A program made the translations under genes and the position numbers. A DNA stretch of 64,000 nt from Granulosicoccus sp964390335 (GTDB taxonomy: Bacteria > Pseudomonadota > Gammaproteobacteria > Granulosicoccales > Granulosicoccaceae). The stretch's first letter is position 1. The number at the start of each line of letters is the position of its first letter. This document shows, piece by piece, positions 9,310-18,110 of the stretch. The stretch spans positions 90,468 through 154,467 of the forward strand of contig CAYMHU010000006.1 of the NCBI GenBank assembly GCA_964390335.1. Direction: 5' to 3'. Under the pieces are notes generated by a model that was not told where the DNA came from, did not search any database, and saw only the letters and a list, made by a program, of their open reading frames with translations.

Positions 9310-10866
9310 CTAATAATTGGCATCCGGAAATGCGGCCTTTCTCTCGGCAATGTATTGTAACAGCGCTTGATCAACAGAAGCATCAATTTCTGGCGCCTGG
9401 TACCCCTCCAGCGCTGCTTTCCATTGCTCATTTGCGCGCTGTGCCGCATCCTTGGAGCCCTCAGATTCCCATTGCTCGAAGCTGTTGTTATCGGCCATGG
9501 TCGATCGATAAAATGCAGTCTCGAAATTAGCCTGGGTGTGCGCACAACCCAAAAAGTGCTGACCCGGTCCAACCTCTTTCAGTGCGTCAAGTGCTTGACC
9601 GGCGTCGCTCAGATCGACCCCGGATAACAGGCGCGCAAGACCGCCTGCCTGATCAGCATCCATCATGAATTTCTCATAACTCATAACCAAACCACCTTCT
9701 AGCCACCCTGCGGTATGCAGCATGAAGTTAACCCCTGCCAGCGCTGCCGTTTGCAAGGTATTCGCAGACTCATAAGCTGCTTGAGCATCCGGTACTTTCG
9801 ATGCACACAATCCACCGCCACTTCTGAACGGCACGCCCAACCGACGTGCAAGCGCAGCGGCAATGTACATAACTAACGAGGGTTCCGGCGTGCCAAATGT
9901 GGGGGCGCCGGATTGCATGGATATAGAGCTGGCAAATGTGCCAAATACAACCGGTGCACCAGGGCGTACCAACTGCACGAATGCCATGCCTGCCAATGCT
10001 TCCGCCAGAATTTGCGCTGCTGTACCGGCAACGGTTACCGGCGACATTGCACCCGCTAAAATAAACGGTGAAACCACAGTTGCCTGATTAGCGCGAGCAT
10101 ATACTTTGGCAGCACCCAACATGGTTTCGTCGAAAGTCATTGGCGAATTGGCATTAATCAAATTGATAACCACGGTTCTCTCTACACCGGTGTCGGGATC
10201 ATAGAAATTATCGCCAAACAAAATTTTGCACATCTCAACGGTGTCTTGTGCACGTTCTGGTGCAGTTACTGAACCCATAAACGGCTTATCGCTGTAACGC
10301 ATATGCGCATACACCATATCGAAATGCCGTTTGTTAACCGGCAGATCAACAGGTTCACAAACAGTGCCGCCGGAGTGATGCAAATTCGGGCTTAAATACG
10401 CTAGCTTTACAAAATTTTGAAAATCTTCGATGGTAGCGTAGCGACGACCTTTATCCAGATCGCTGACAAACGGCGGACCATAGGCAGGAACCAACACAAC
10501 ATTGTCGCCACCGATAACCACGTTGTTTTTCGGATTACGAGCATGCTGTACAAAAGAGGCCGGTGCAGAGTCTGTGACTAGCTTGCGACACAAGCCGCGA
10601 GGAAATCGCACGCGTTCACCTTCAACATCACAACCCGCGTCACGCCACATTTGTAACGCTTCAGGGTCATCGCGAAACTCAATCCCGATTTCATTCAGGA
10701 TGGTTTCGGCATTGGCTTCTATAAGCGACAGGCCTTCTTCGCCAAGCACTTCGTAAGGTGGAATTTTTCGAGAAATATACGGCGCTGTATGCTGCGTTGC
10801 ACCGGAACGTTCACGCCTTTTATCGCCTCGGCTACTACGCCGCCTGCGTTTTGGTTCATCTGCCAT
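9310..10866 (-). CDS. MttB-family (non-pyrrolysine) methylamine/betaine:corrinoid methyltransferase
   Basis: A 518-residue member of the trimethylamine methyltransferase (MttB) superfamily. The reading frame has no internal amber codon and ends in TAA, so it belongs to the pyrrolysine-free branch that includes glycine betaine methyltransferase MtgB. Core motifs are YEVLGEEGLSLIEANAE, VPAYGPPFV, NANSPMTFDE, GTFASSISMQSGAP and SGGGLCASK. It should transfer a methyl group from a quaternary amine, probably glycine betaine, to a Co(I) corrinoid protein. I chose the ATG that begins MADEPKRRRR, not the one 36 bases upstream. Residues 5-22 form a highly basic N-terminal tail, echoing basic C-terminal tails on its pathway partners. 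Confidence 0.88.
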   Translation of the reverse strand: MADEPKRRRRSSRGDKRRERSGATQHTAPYISRKIPPYEVLGEEGLSLIEANAETILNEIGIEFRDDPEALQMWRDAGCDVEGERVRFPRGLCRKLVTDSAPASFVQHARNPKNNVVIGGDNVVLVPAYGPPFVSDLDKGRRYATIEDFQNFVKLAYLSPNLHHSGGTVCEPVDLPVNKRHFDMVYAHMRYSDKPFMGSVTAPERAQDTVEMCKILFGDNFYDPDTGVERTVVINLINANSPMTFDETMLGAAKVYARANQATVVSPFILAGAMSPVTVAGTAAQILAEALAGMAFVQLVRPGAPVVFGTFASSISMQSGAPTFGTPEPSLVMYIAAALARRLGVPFRSGGGLCASKVPDAQAAYESANTLQTAALAGVNFMLHTAGWLEGGLVMSYEKFMMDADQAGGLARLLSGVDLSDAGQALDALKEVGPGQHFLGCAHTQANFETAFYRSTMADNNSFEQWESEGSKDAAQRANEQWKAALEGYQAPEIDASVDQALLQYIAERKAAFPDANY

Positions 10867-10987
10867 GGTGACCCCATCGAAAACTTGAGTTTTAGTGTGC
10901 ACCAGGTGCGGCTGTTGTGGGTATCGCGCCGCGACTGTTAAGTAGTATCGAGCGCCTTAAGCACGCGAGTGGGCGTTGAATTAAACC

Positions 10988-11536
10988 CTATAATGGCAGG
11001 ATTCTGCGTACAAATTCCGCCTGACGTTTCGTCTGGATTCTGCGCCGATTGCTGACCCGAACGGCTTTAATTGCAGCTTCATTATCGACACCCATTTCCA
11101 CCAAAATCCGGGCTGCAATCATTCCAGTACGCCCAAGACCCGCATAACAATGAAACGCAACGCGTTCACCGATACGTAGCGCATGCCGAATGCGCTCACC
11201 ATCCACCGCCCACTGGTCTTCAAAATCCTGATCAGGGATTTCCATATCGACTATCGGCAGGTGCAGCCACCATATGCCAGCATCCTGTAACAATGTGGGT
11301 ATATCCTGCACCTTGTTCAGCTTGAACTCATGTGGCTCGATAAACGATACAACGCCATTCGCTCCCCACTCTTTAAGCGCTTCCATATCCGCCAGCAAGT
11401 GTTTACGGCCAACACCGGACAACTCGTTAACCCGAACACCGGGACAGGCCACCAAACCCATACTACCCACCGATCCAGGCACGGGAATAGAATCGATCTT
11501 GTTTGGTTGAATTTGTCGCCCTAATCCAAAAGCCAT
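10988..11536 (-). CDS. dual-specificity-type protein phosphatase
   Basis: A 182-residue cysteine phosphatase. The active-site loop HCYAGLGRTG carries the catalytic Cys at about residue 130 and Arg at 136, matching the HCx5RTG signature; the acidic residues of VDMEIPD near 96-102 could supply the general acid. The C-terminus is basic (VRVSNRRRIQTKRQAEF). It sits 121 bases upstream of the MttB-family gene in the same direction and is divergent from the homocysteine methyltransferase. The substrate is unknown. Placement inside the methyl-transfer locus hints at a dedicated role, either with a phosphorylated protein or with a small phosphate ester, but that is speculation. Confidence 0.8.
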   Translation of the reverse strand: MAFGLGRQIQPNKIDSIPVPGSVGSMGLVACPGVRVNELSGVGRKHLLADMEALKEWGANGVVSFIEPHEFKLNKVQDIPTLLQDAGIWWLHLPIVDMEIPDQDFEDQWAVDGERIRHALRIGERVAFHCYAGLGRTGMIAARILVEMGVDNEAAIKAVRVSNRRRIQTKRQAEFVRRILPL

Positions 11537-11626
11537 TCAATTTTCCGAGATATGAGTACTGCGCCGCATGTTAAACCAATTATCGCCGTATCAGCGACTT
11601 TTGCGCGAAGTTAAGTAGAGATTACA

Positions 11627-11655
11627 CAATGAGTTTAGTCTGCAACCCGTATAAT
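11627..11655 (+). promoter_or_regulatory. candidate promoter for the homocysteine methyltransferase gene
   Basis: A perfect TATAAT lies at 11650-11655, 45 bases before the start codon. The position 17 bases upstream (CAATGA) is a poor match to TTGACA, so the promoter may need an activator such as the nearby GbdR-like protein. Confidence 0.35.
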
Positions 11656-11699
11656 GGGAGGCCACGCTTAACCTGACCACAACCTGTCGGCCTGTAGAA

Positions 11700-12755
11700 A
11701 TGACAAATAAGTTATCCAAGCTACTCGCATCACGCGGAGTCCTGTTGGCCGATGGTGCTACCGGTACAAACCTGTTTGGTATGGGTTTACAAACTGGTGA
11801 CGCACCAGAGCTATGGAATATAGATCACCCTGATCGCATCACCAAACTGCACCAATCATTCGTCGATGCCGGTTCCGATATCATTCTTACCAACAGTTTT
11901 GGTGGCACGCACTACCGGTTAGCACTACATAACGCAGGCCACAGGGTTGCCGAATTAAATCAACGCGCTGCACAGATTGCGTGCGAATGCGCGAGTACCG
12001 CATCGAAAACGGTGTTGGTTGCGGGTTCAATGGGTCCCACTGGCGAAATATTGGAGCCCAATGGCCCTGTGTCCATTGAACAAGCACAAGCGGCTTTTTA
12101 CGAACAAGCAATGGCACTTAAAGCCGGTGGCGCCGATGTGTTGTGGATAGAAACCATTTCATCGGCAGAAGAAATAACAGCCGCGGTACAAGCTGCTGCG
12201 CAAGTCGGGTTGCCGATTGTGTATACCGTCAGCATCGACACCAACGGTCGCACAATGATGGGGCTCACGGCGGCCGACACCATCCAAATCAGCGTAAGCT
12301 TAAACACGCCTATTACCGCAATTGGCACTAACTGCGGTATTGGCGCCAGTGAAGTGGTTGCAGCAATCAAGAATTTAAAAACGGCCAACGATCAACTTCC
12401 TACCCCAGCGGCGCTGGTGGCCAAAGCCAATTGCGGGATACCTGAATACATAGACGGCGAAATCGTATACAACGGTACACCCGAACTCATGGCTCAATAT
12501 GCAACGATGGCAGCCAACGCCGGCGCTAAAATTATCGGCGGTTGTTGCGGCACTTCACCGGTGCACCTTAAAGCCATGCGTGCTGCGTTGGATCAATGGG
12601 CACCAGCAAGTTCACCCACCCTCGACGAGATCAACTCAATATTGGGCGAAGTAACTCAAGGCGCGCGCGCACAGTTGGACGGCGACTTAAGTGTGGCCGG
12701 TGGTTCCGCCAGTGGACGCGGTACGCGCACGTCCAGAAGACGTAAGAAAAGTTAA
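11700..12755 (+). CDS. homocysteine S-methyltransferase family protein (betaine-homocysteine methyltransferase type)
   Basis: A 351-residue Zn-dependent methyltransferase of the Hcy-binding (BHMT/MetH-N) family. It starts with LLADGATGTNLF, the typical substrate-pocket strand. The three zinc cysteines are in GTNCGIGA near residue 206 and GGCCGTSP near residue 281. It transfers a methyl group to homocysteine, giving methionine, most likely from glycine betaine given the neighbourhood. It is divergent from the phosphatase and MttB-family genes. The C-terminal tail GRGTRTSRRRKKS is basic and unlike the rest of the protein, matching the style of tails on the pterin methyltransferase and corrinoid activator. 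Betaine is inferred; dimethylsulfoniopropionate or another donor remains possible. Confidence 0.85.
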   Translation: MTNKLSKLLASRGVLLADGATGTNLFGMGLQTGDAPELWNIDHPDRITKLHQSFVDAGSDIILTNSFGGTHYRLALHNAGHRVAELNQRAAQIACECASTASKTVLVAGSMGPTGEILEPNGPVSIEQAQAAFYEQAMALKAGGADVLWIETISSAEEITAAVQAAAQVGLPIVYTVSIDTNGRTMMGLTAADTIQISVSLNTPITAIGTNCGIGASEVVAAIKNLKTANDQLPTPAALVAKANCGIPEYIDGEIVYNGTPELMAQYATMAANAGAKIIGGCCGTSPVHLKAMRAALDQWAPASSPTLDEINSILGEVTQGARAQLDGDLSVAGGSASGRGTRTSRRRKKS

Positions 12756-12776
12756 GTTAACCTTTAGCAAACTGGC

Positions 12777-13850
12777 ATGCGTCAAACAGACACCTTACAC
12801 CCACCTAAAGTAAAACCTGCCATAACTGATGAAAATCAGTTGCACGCATCTTTATCGTGGGACTGGCAAGCAGCTAGCAAGCACACGGTAGAGGACATCC
12901 AGACGCTGGCAACACTGCTAGACCTGGATACCCTAACCTTATCGAACATCGTCGCCAACAGCGATTTCAAGTTACGCGTGCCCATGCCGTTTATTAAGCG
13001 CATGAAAAAAGGCGATATAAACGACCCTCTGCTTAGACAGATCCTACCAACAAAAAAGGAATTGCTACCGCAAGTGGGTTTTACCAACGACCCCTTGAAC
13101 GAACAAGAATACAATCCATGCCCCGGATTGATTCATAAATACACGGGTCGAGTATTACTCACTGCCGCGGTAAGCTGCCCGATTAATTGTCGATACTGTT
13201 TTAGACGACACTTTCCGTATGCGGATAACCGACTTAATCCAAAGAATTGGCAAGCAGCACTAAATTATATTGCTCAGGATAGTTCGATAAAAGAAGTGAT
13301 CTTGAGCGGCGGCGAGCCGCTGCTGTTAAACGATCGTATGCTAAGCGAACTACTAGACAATATCGAAAGCATTGCGCATGTGAAACTGATTAGAATCCAC
13401 ACGCGTTTTCCAGTCGTTGTGCCTCAACGGCTAACAGCAGCTTTATGCACACGGCTCAGTACCGCTCGGTGCAAGATTACAATGGTCATGCACATAAACC
13501 ATCCAAACGAAATTGACGAACACTTTAAACACTGTGTTCTACCATTGATAACAAGCGCGGTTACTTTGCTTAATCAAACTGTGCTATTGAAATCCATCAA
13601 CGATGACATCCAAACGCTAACCGAACTCAGCTATGCACTTTTCGATGCAGGACTGCTGCCTTACTACTTACACGCTACCGATCCGGTAAGCGGCACGGCG
13701 CACTTCTCAGTCAGTGATGCAAAAGCGCAACAGCTAGCTTCTGAACTTATTGCATCCCTGCCCGGGTATCTAGCACCAACCCTCGTGCGCGAAGTGAGCG
13801 GCAAACAGGCTAAAACCCGACTACCGATCAGCTCCGTATCGAGTGAATAA
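12777..13850 (+). CDS. epmB: EF-P beta-lysylation protein EpmB
   Basis: A 357-residue radical SAM enzyme of the lysine 2,3-aminomutase family. The cluster motif SCPINCRYCFRRHFPY near residues 138-153 supplies the three cysteines, and ILSGGEPLL near residue 178 is the usual SAM-contact motif. Short length and sequence style match EpmB, which converts lysine to beta-lysine for modification of elongation factor P, not catabolic KamA enzymes, which are longer. It follows the methyltransferase by 21 bases and is convergent with the xylanase gene with almost no space. epmA and efp are not in the window. Confidence 0.88.
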   Translation: MRQTDTLHPPKVKPAITDENQLHASLSWDWQAASKHTVEDIQTLATLLDLDTLTLSNIVANSDFKLRVPMPFIKRMKKGDINDPLLRQILPTKKELLPQVGFTNDPLNEQEYNPCPGLIHKYTGRVLLTAAVSCPINCRYCFRRHFPYADNRLNPKNWQAALNYIAQDSSIKEVILSGGEPLLLNDRMLSELLDNIESIAHVKLIRIHTRFPVVVPQRLTAALCTRLSTARCKITMVMHINHPNEIDEHFKHCVLPLITSAVTLLNQTVLLKSINDDIQTLTELSYALFDAGLLPYYLHATDPVSGTAHFSVSDAKAQQLASELIASLPGYLAPTLVREVSGKQAKTRLPISSVSSE

Positions 13851-13851
13851 T

Positions 13852-16104
13852 TTATTGATTGAAGTACTTTAGCGTATCCTGCCACGCGTAATAAGCTGGC
13901 TTGGCAATGTACTTATCGTTTAATAACAGCGGCGTATTACTGGAGCGCCATGAGTATCGATCGGTATAACCCCAACTCTGCATAGCTTTGCATTTTGGCT
14001 GAGCAAGACAAACCTCCAAAGTGCGTCGATAGATTTCTGCCTGCACTTGTTCTTCGTCGGGGCGAGACATAGTCACGTCAAACTCGGTAATGTAAATATC
14101 TAATCCCAAATCTGCGAATCGCTGAAGATTATCGCGCATGCCGCCAAAATCGGTAAAATCAGATCGTAAGTGCATTTGGAACCCAACAGCATCTATTGGT
14201 GTGCCGCGTTCCAACTCTTTCTTGAGTAAGTTATACATGGCATCTGATTTAGTGTTAAACCAAGCCACATCGTAGTCGTTGTATACCAACACGGCATCAG
14301 GATCAGCCGCGCGCGCGGTTTCAAAAGCAATGCGTATATAGTTTTTACCCATGCCCTTGTACCAAATCGATTGTCTTAACTGGCCATCGACATCGTTTAT
14401 GGCTTCGTTAACAACATCCCACACCTTCACCTGACCACGATAACGGCCAGCCAAAGCATTGATGTGATCCTGCATGACTGTTTGCGCTTCAGACGGGTCC
14501 AGATTCTGCACCCAGCCCGGTAACTGCGTATACCAAACCAGAGGATGACCATGCAGCACCATGCCTTTTTCACTGGCGAAGTTCGCTAAATCGTCCGCAT
14601 CTTCCCAATCGAAAAAGCCACGTTGCGGTTGGATCCATCCCATTTTGTGAGAGTTCTCCGGGGTAATCATATTAAATTCATCGGCCGCAATTTGGCGATA
14701 CAGTTCGTTGTCTGCCAACTTGCTTGAATTCAGCATGGCAGCAAAGCCAATCAAGAATCCTCGCTGATCTGCCAAATCCCGCAATCGTTCACCGCTGCGG
14801 TTAAGACTCTCTGGCTCGACAACGGTGACTGTAAATGAACTTTCAAATTGCAATGAACTGTCTTCGCTGTCAGTAGCCCGAAAATAAAACGTATGATCAC
14901 CAAGATCACTCTGATCAGTTGGCCAGCGAAAATCGCGTGTACCGTCGCCATTGTCTACAAAGTTCGCATCAGCTGGTTGATTCAATGCAGATAAATTTGG
15001 CACGGTAAAGTCAGGGTCAACCGGTTGCACGATCTGATTTAAGGTATCCCCCACACGGATAGTCGGGTTACGAATACCATTGATCACAGGCGGAAAGTTA
15101 ACCGGATTGTTCGGGTCGCGTTCAACGGTAATTTTGATGGTTTGTTGCGTGCGCAATGTTGGATCATAGGCATCTATCGAGATGAACGTTATCCATGTAT
15201 CGCCGATATTAACCGGATACGGATACCAACGAAATGTGCGAGTACCATCTCCATTATCTCGAAACGAGGAATTTGTTGGCAAACGATCTATAGCCAGCCC
15301 CGGAACAGCTCCGTGATCAGCGCGTGCCCGCACAATTAATTCAAGCGTTTCGCCTAAAAAAACAAATTGGTCTGCTAAACCAATAAACTGTGGAGCATCA
15401 CCATCAACCGGCACGGGAGGTGGCGAACCAATTTCATTAGTATGGCCGTTGACGGTAAGTTTGATCGACTGAGACGTGCGGTTATCGGGATCAGCGTCTT
15501 CGTATACGGTGAATGTGAGTATATTTTCTCCCACATTCGCGTCAGTCGGTGTCCATCTGAATTGTCTTGTACCGTCGCGGTTGTCTTCAAAGCTTGCACC
15601 TTGCGGCAAGTTTTCAACTCTCATTGCTGGCACAACGCCTTCAGGGTCAAACGGTACTACGCGGAAGTTAAACGTGTCTCTCAGGTTAATGGCACGATCT
15701 ATTAACGATTCAAATCTGGGAGGCAAATTACCATTAGCGGCGGCTCCTGCTTGTACTGTCAACGCGATGGTGCGTCGAGTCACTAAACTTTCATCAAGCG
15801 CATCGACTGCTTCAAAAGTCACGTTGCGCACGCCAACATGCCGCTCATCGGGTACCCAAAAGAATGTCCGAGTGCCATCTCCGTTATCAGAGAACATTGC
15901 ACCATCCGGGTAGTTCACTAAGCGTAAGCCGGGTACAACACCTTCCGGATCGCTGGGCTCGACGCGCAAATTAATTGCTTCACCAACTGTAACAGTCACA
16001 TCAGACAAAGGTTCGAGCGTGGGTGCTTGATTGGCAGCGACTGAGCTTGCGCTCAACATGAACAAGCAGCCAATGAGAAAGTCACATCGATGGAAAAAAG
16101 ACAT
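13852..16104 (-). CDS. secreted GH10 endo-1,4-beta-xylanase with four Ig/cadherin-like repeats
   Basis: A 750-residue exported enzyme. A signal peptide (residues 1-24, ending SSVAAN) is followed by four tandem beta-sandwich repeats of about 95-110 residues, each with a DN(G/R)DGTRxFxW motif (DNGDGTRTFFW, DNRDGTRQFRW, DNGDGTRTFRW, DNGDGTRDFRW). The C-terminal 300 residues are a GH10 catalytic domain: WDVVNEAI holds the acid/base Glu and YITEFDVTM the nucleophile Glu. It cleaves internal beta-1,4 bonds of xylan outside the cytoplasm. The repeats probably bind calcium or polysaccharide or act as spacers. No other xylan genes are adjacent. Confidence 0.92.
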   Translation of the reverse strand: MSFFHRCDFLIGCLFMLSASSVAANQAPTLEPLSDVTVTVGEAINLRVEPSDPEGVVPGLRLVNYPDGAMFSDNGDGTRTFFWVPDERHVGVRNVTFEAVDALDESLVTRRTIALTVQAGAAANGNLPPRFESLIDRAINLRDTFNFRVVPFDPEGVVPAMRVENLPQGASFEDNRDGTRQFRWTPTDANVGENILTFTVYEDADPDNRTSQSIKLTVNGHTNEIGSPPPVPVDGDAPQFIGLADQFVFLGETLELIVRARADHGAVPGLAIDRLPTNSSFRDNGDGTRTFRWYPYPVNIGDTWITFISIDAYDPTLRTQQTIKITVERDPNNPVNFPPVINGIRNPTIRVGDTLNQIVQPVDPDFTVPNLSALNQPADANFVDNGDGTRDFRWPTDQSDLGDHTFYFRATDSEDSSLQFESSFTVTVVEPESLNRSGERLRDLADQRGFLIGFAAMLNSSKLADNELYRQIAADEFNMITPENSHKMGWIQPQRGFFDWEDADDLANFASEKGMVLHGHPLVWYTQLPGWVQNLDPSEAQTVMQDHINALAGRYRGQVKVWDVVNEAINDVDGQLRQSIWYKGMGKNYIRIAFETARAADPDAVLVYNDYDVAWFNTKSDAMYNLLKKELERGTPIDAVGFQMHLRSDFTDFGGMRDNLQRFADLGLDIYITEFDVTMSRPDEEQVQAEIYRRTLEVCLAQPKCKAMQSWGYTDRYSWRSSNTPLLLNDKYIAKPAYYAWQDTLKYFNQ

Positions 16105-16316
16105 GGCGATTCGTGAGTAGCGGGTATTAACCGCCTACAAAGCAGGTTTCACGCCGATACCGCCAAACTTAGCTAAACCATTAATAAATAAAGGTTAAAA
16201 TTAACAATTTGAAAGTCTTTAGTTTCATCATATATTGCGTTATCTGACAATTTCACCGTTACACTGCCGCTCTGATTGCCCTTCAGACTCGACACAAGAA
16301 CGGACACCAGGAAAAC

Positions 16317-17036
16317 ATGAACAAGAACGTACTACCGAACATTATTGCCATCGTCATTATTGCTTGCAGTTTCCTGTTTTCTGACCCAGTACGAGCGGTG
16401 CTGCTCAGCACCGGCCTATTCGCTTTGTCCGGTGCGCTGACCAACTGGCTGGCTGTGCATATGCTGTTTGAACGAGTACCGGGGTTGTATGGCTCTGGCG
16501 TTATCGTGCTGCATTTCGAACAGTTCAAATCCGGTATTTTGCGCATGGTGCACGAACATTTGTTTAATCGTGAGCGCGTAGAAAAAGTGCTGTCGGACCC
16601 GTCGGAAAATCTGGACATTGATCTTGCACCGCTAGTCAAAGGCATCGATCTGGATGCGGCATACGATCAACTCGTTGCAACAGTCATGGAATCTTCATTT
16701 GGCCCTATGCTGGGTATGGTTGGTGGAGAATCGGCATTAGATGGCATGCGAGAACCGTTTAAAAGGCGTATGGAAAAATACCTGCACGACGCGGCCGACT
16801 CGCCACGATTTCAATCCTTGGTCAACGAACAACTCAGCAAAGTGGCCAGTAGCGATCAGTTTATGAATCGTATGGACACCATATTACGCGCCAGACTGGA
16901 TGAACTGACACCGGAAATGGTTCGCGACATTATGCAGCAAATGATTCGCAAGCATTTGGGTTGGTTAGTCGTTTGGGGAGGCGTGTTCGGTGGTTTGATT
17001 GGTTTGATTGCTGGGCTGGTTCAGCATATTATTTAG
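16317..17036 (+). CDS. DUF445 family membrane protein
   Basis: A 239-residue protein with hydrophobic helices at both ends (IIAIVIIACSFLFS near the N-terminus and WGGVFGGLIGLIAGLVQHII at the C-terminus) and a helical soluble middle. GALTNWLAVHMLFERVPGLY is the DUF445 signature. The family is conserved but uncharacterised. The start ATG has an AGGA ribosome site about 6 bases upstream. The last bases overlap the end of the convergent HopJ-like gene. Confidence 0.8.
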   Translation: MNKNVLPNIIAIVIIACSFLFSDPVRAVLLSTGLFALSGALTNWLAVHMLFERVPGLYGSGVIVLHFEQFKSGILRMVHEHLFNRERVEKVLSDPSENLDIDLAPLVKGIDLDAAYDQLVATVMESSFGPMLGMVGGESALDGMREPFKRRMEKYLHDAADSPRFQSLVNEQLSKVASSDQFMNRMDTILRARLDELTPEMVRDIMQQMIRKHLGWLVVWGGVFGGLIGLIAGLVQHII

Positions 17037-17373
17037 CCCGTAAGGGTACGCCATCGAATTCTATGCCTTGCCAGCCGGTTTCCATAAACTGGCGAATATT
17101 CGGGTGGCTATTGCCATCGGGATTACGCAATACATCTGCCCGATAATAAGCACCAAAGCACACCAAGGTTTGCTCTTCCGTTAAATCATGCAATCGTGCA
17201 AATGCGAATATTTTACACGACCCAGTGTTCTGCCCGGCTTCACTGTTTAAATTGTGATTTCGAAAGCTGGTTGGTACATACTCGTACAGATTGTTAATAA
17301 GCGCGATAACATCCGGAAATTCTATTAGCTCCGGGGTTGTTTCCAGCTTATTTAGAAATAATTCGACTTCCAT
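17029..17373 (-). CDS. HopJ type III effector family protein
   Basis: A 114-residue soluble protein matching the HopJ family, with NHNLNSEAGQNTGSCKIFAF and LVCFGAYYRADVL as the recognisable core. The family name comes from a Pseudomonas effector, but homologues are widespread in free-living bacteria without a type III secretion system, and none is visible here. A housekeeping or unknown role is more likely than effector function. Confidence 0.8.
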   Translation of the reverse strand: MEVELFLNKLETTPELIEFPDVIALINNLYEYVPTSFRNHNLNSEAGQNTGSCKIFAFARLHDLTEEQTLVCFGAYYRADVLRNPDGNSHPNIRQFMETGWQGIEFDGVPLRAK

Positions 17374-17453
17374 ACATACGCTTCCAGTTCGGGTAGGTAA
17401 TTTTAGCAGTATGATTAAACTTTGGGAGCATCCATGTCAACTCTGATTGATTC

Positions 17454-18110
17454 ATGAATATGATAGTGCCGTACTGCGAGAGAATAACGATGGGTATGGA
17501 GCCGTTTAATGCGGCGAGTAACCTGATTTTTATCGTGTGCGCAGCTGTCTGCGCCGCTTTGTTATTTCGCGACTGGGCAAAACTGCAAACAAAGTCAAGG
17601 CTAGTGCTGCTTAGCTTGAGCACATTAATCATGTTAATTGGCATGGGTAGCGCAGCGTTTCATTTTAAACCTACGCATACAACGCATGCATTCGACCTAA
17701 TACCCATTGGGCTATTCATATTGCTTGCCCTTATTAGCCTGCTGCAAAAGGGATTCAAACTGAGCTGGCCTATCATCGTTGCCATTGCATCGGTGTGGTC
17801 CTGCTTCACAGCGGTTGCATCCACGGCGCCACAATTTCTGGCAGGTAGCCTGGTCTATGTGCCAACCCTCTTATTGCTACTGTGCATGGCGGTAGTTAAT
17901 CCACAATACAACCGGAAACTGTGGGCTGTATTCAGTTTTTTCGGAATGGGGTTACTGATCAGAGCGATCGACCTTCCTCTGTGTGATAGCTTTTCAATGG
18001 GAACCCATTGGCTTTGGCATGTATGCACCGCATTAGCAGCGCTGCAAAGTTATTTATTGATTCTACACCTATGCAGAACCAACGATACAAATGCTACAGC
18101 CAGCGCCTGA
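17454..18110 (+). CDS. ceramidase-like (CREST superfamily) membrane protein
   Basis: A 218-residue protein with about seven transmembrane helices. The start YCER, then EPFNAASNLIFIVCA, GMGSAAFHF and HAFDLIPIGLFILLAL, together with a later HWLWH, match the alkaline ceramidase/CREST pattern, including the Ser and His residues thought to bind catalytic zinc. It may hydrolyse an amide-linked lipid at the inner membrane. Whether this bacterium makes sphingolipids or ornithine-type amide lipids is not visible. Its 3' end overlaps the convergent ICMT-like gene. Confidence 0.75.
   Translation: MNMIVPYCERITMGMEPFNAASNLIFIVCAAVCAALLFRDWAKLQTKSRLVLLSLSTLIMLIGMGSAAFHFKPTHTTHAFDLIPIGLFILLALISLLQKGFKLSWPIIVAIASVWSCFTAVASTAPQFLAGSLVYVPTLLLLLCMAVVNPQYNRKLWAVFSFFGMGLLIRAIDLPLCDSFSMGTHWLWHVCTALAALQSYLLILHLCRTNDTNATASA

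Noticed and set aside
17029..17373. HopJ-like gene as evidence of a type III secretion system
   Set aside because: The family is widespread in free-living bacteria and no secretion gene is present nearby.
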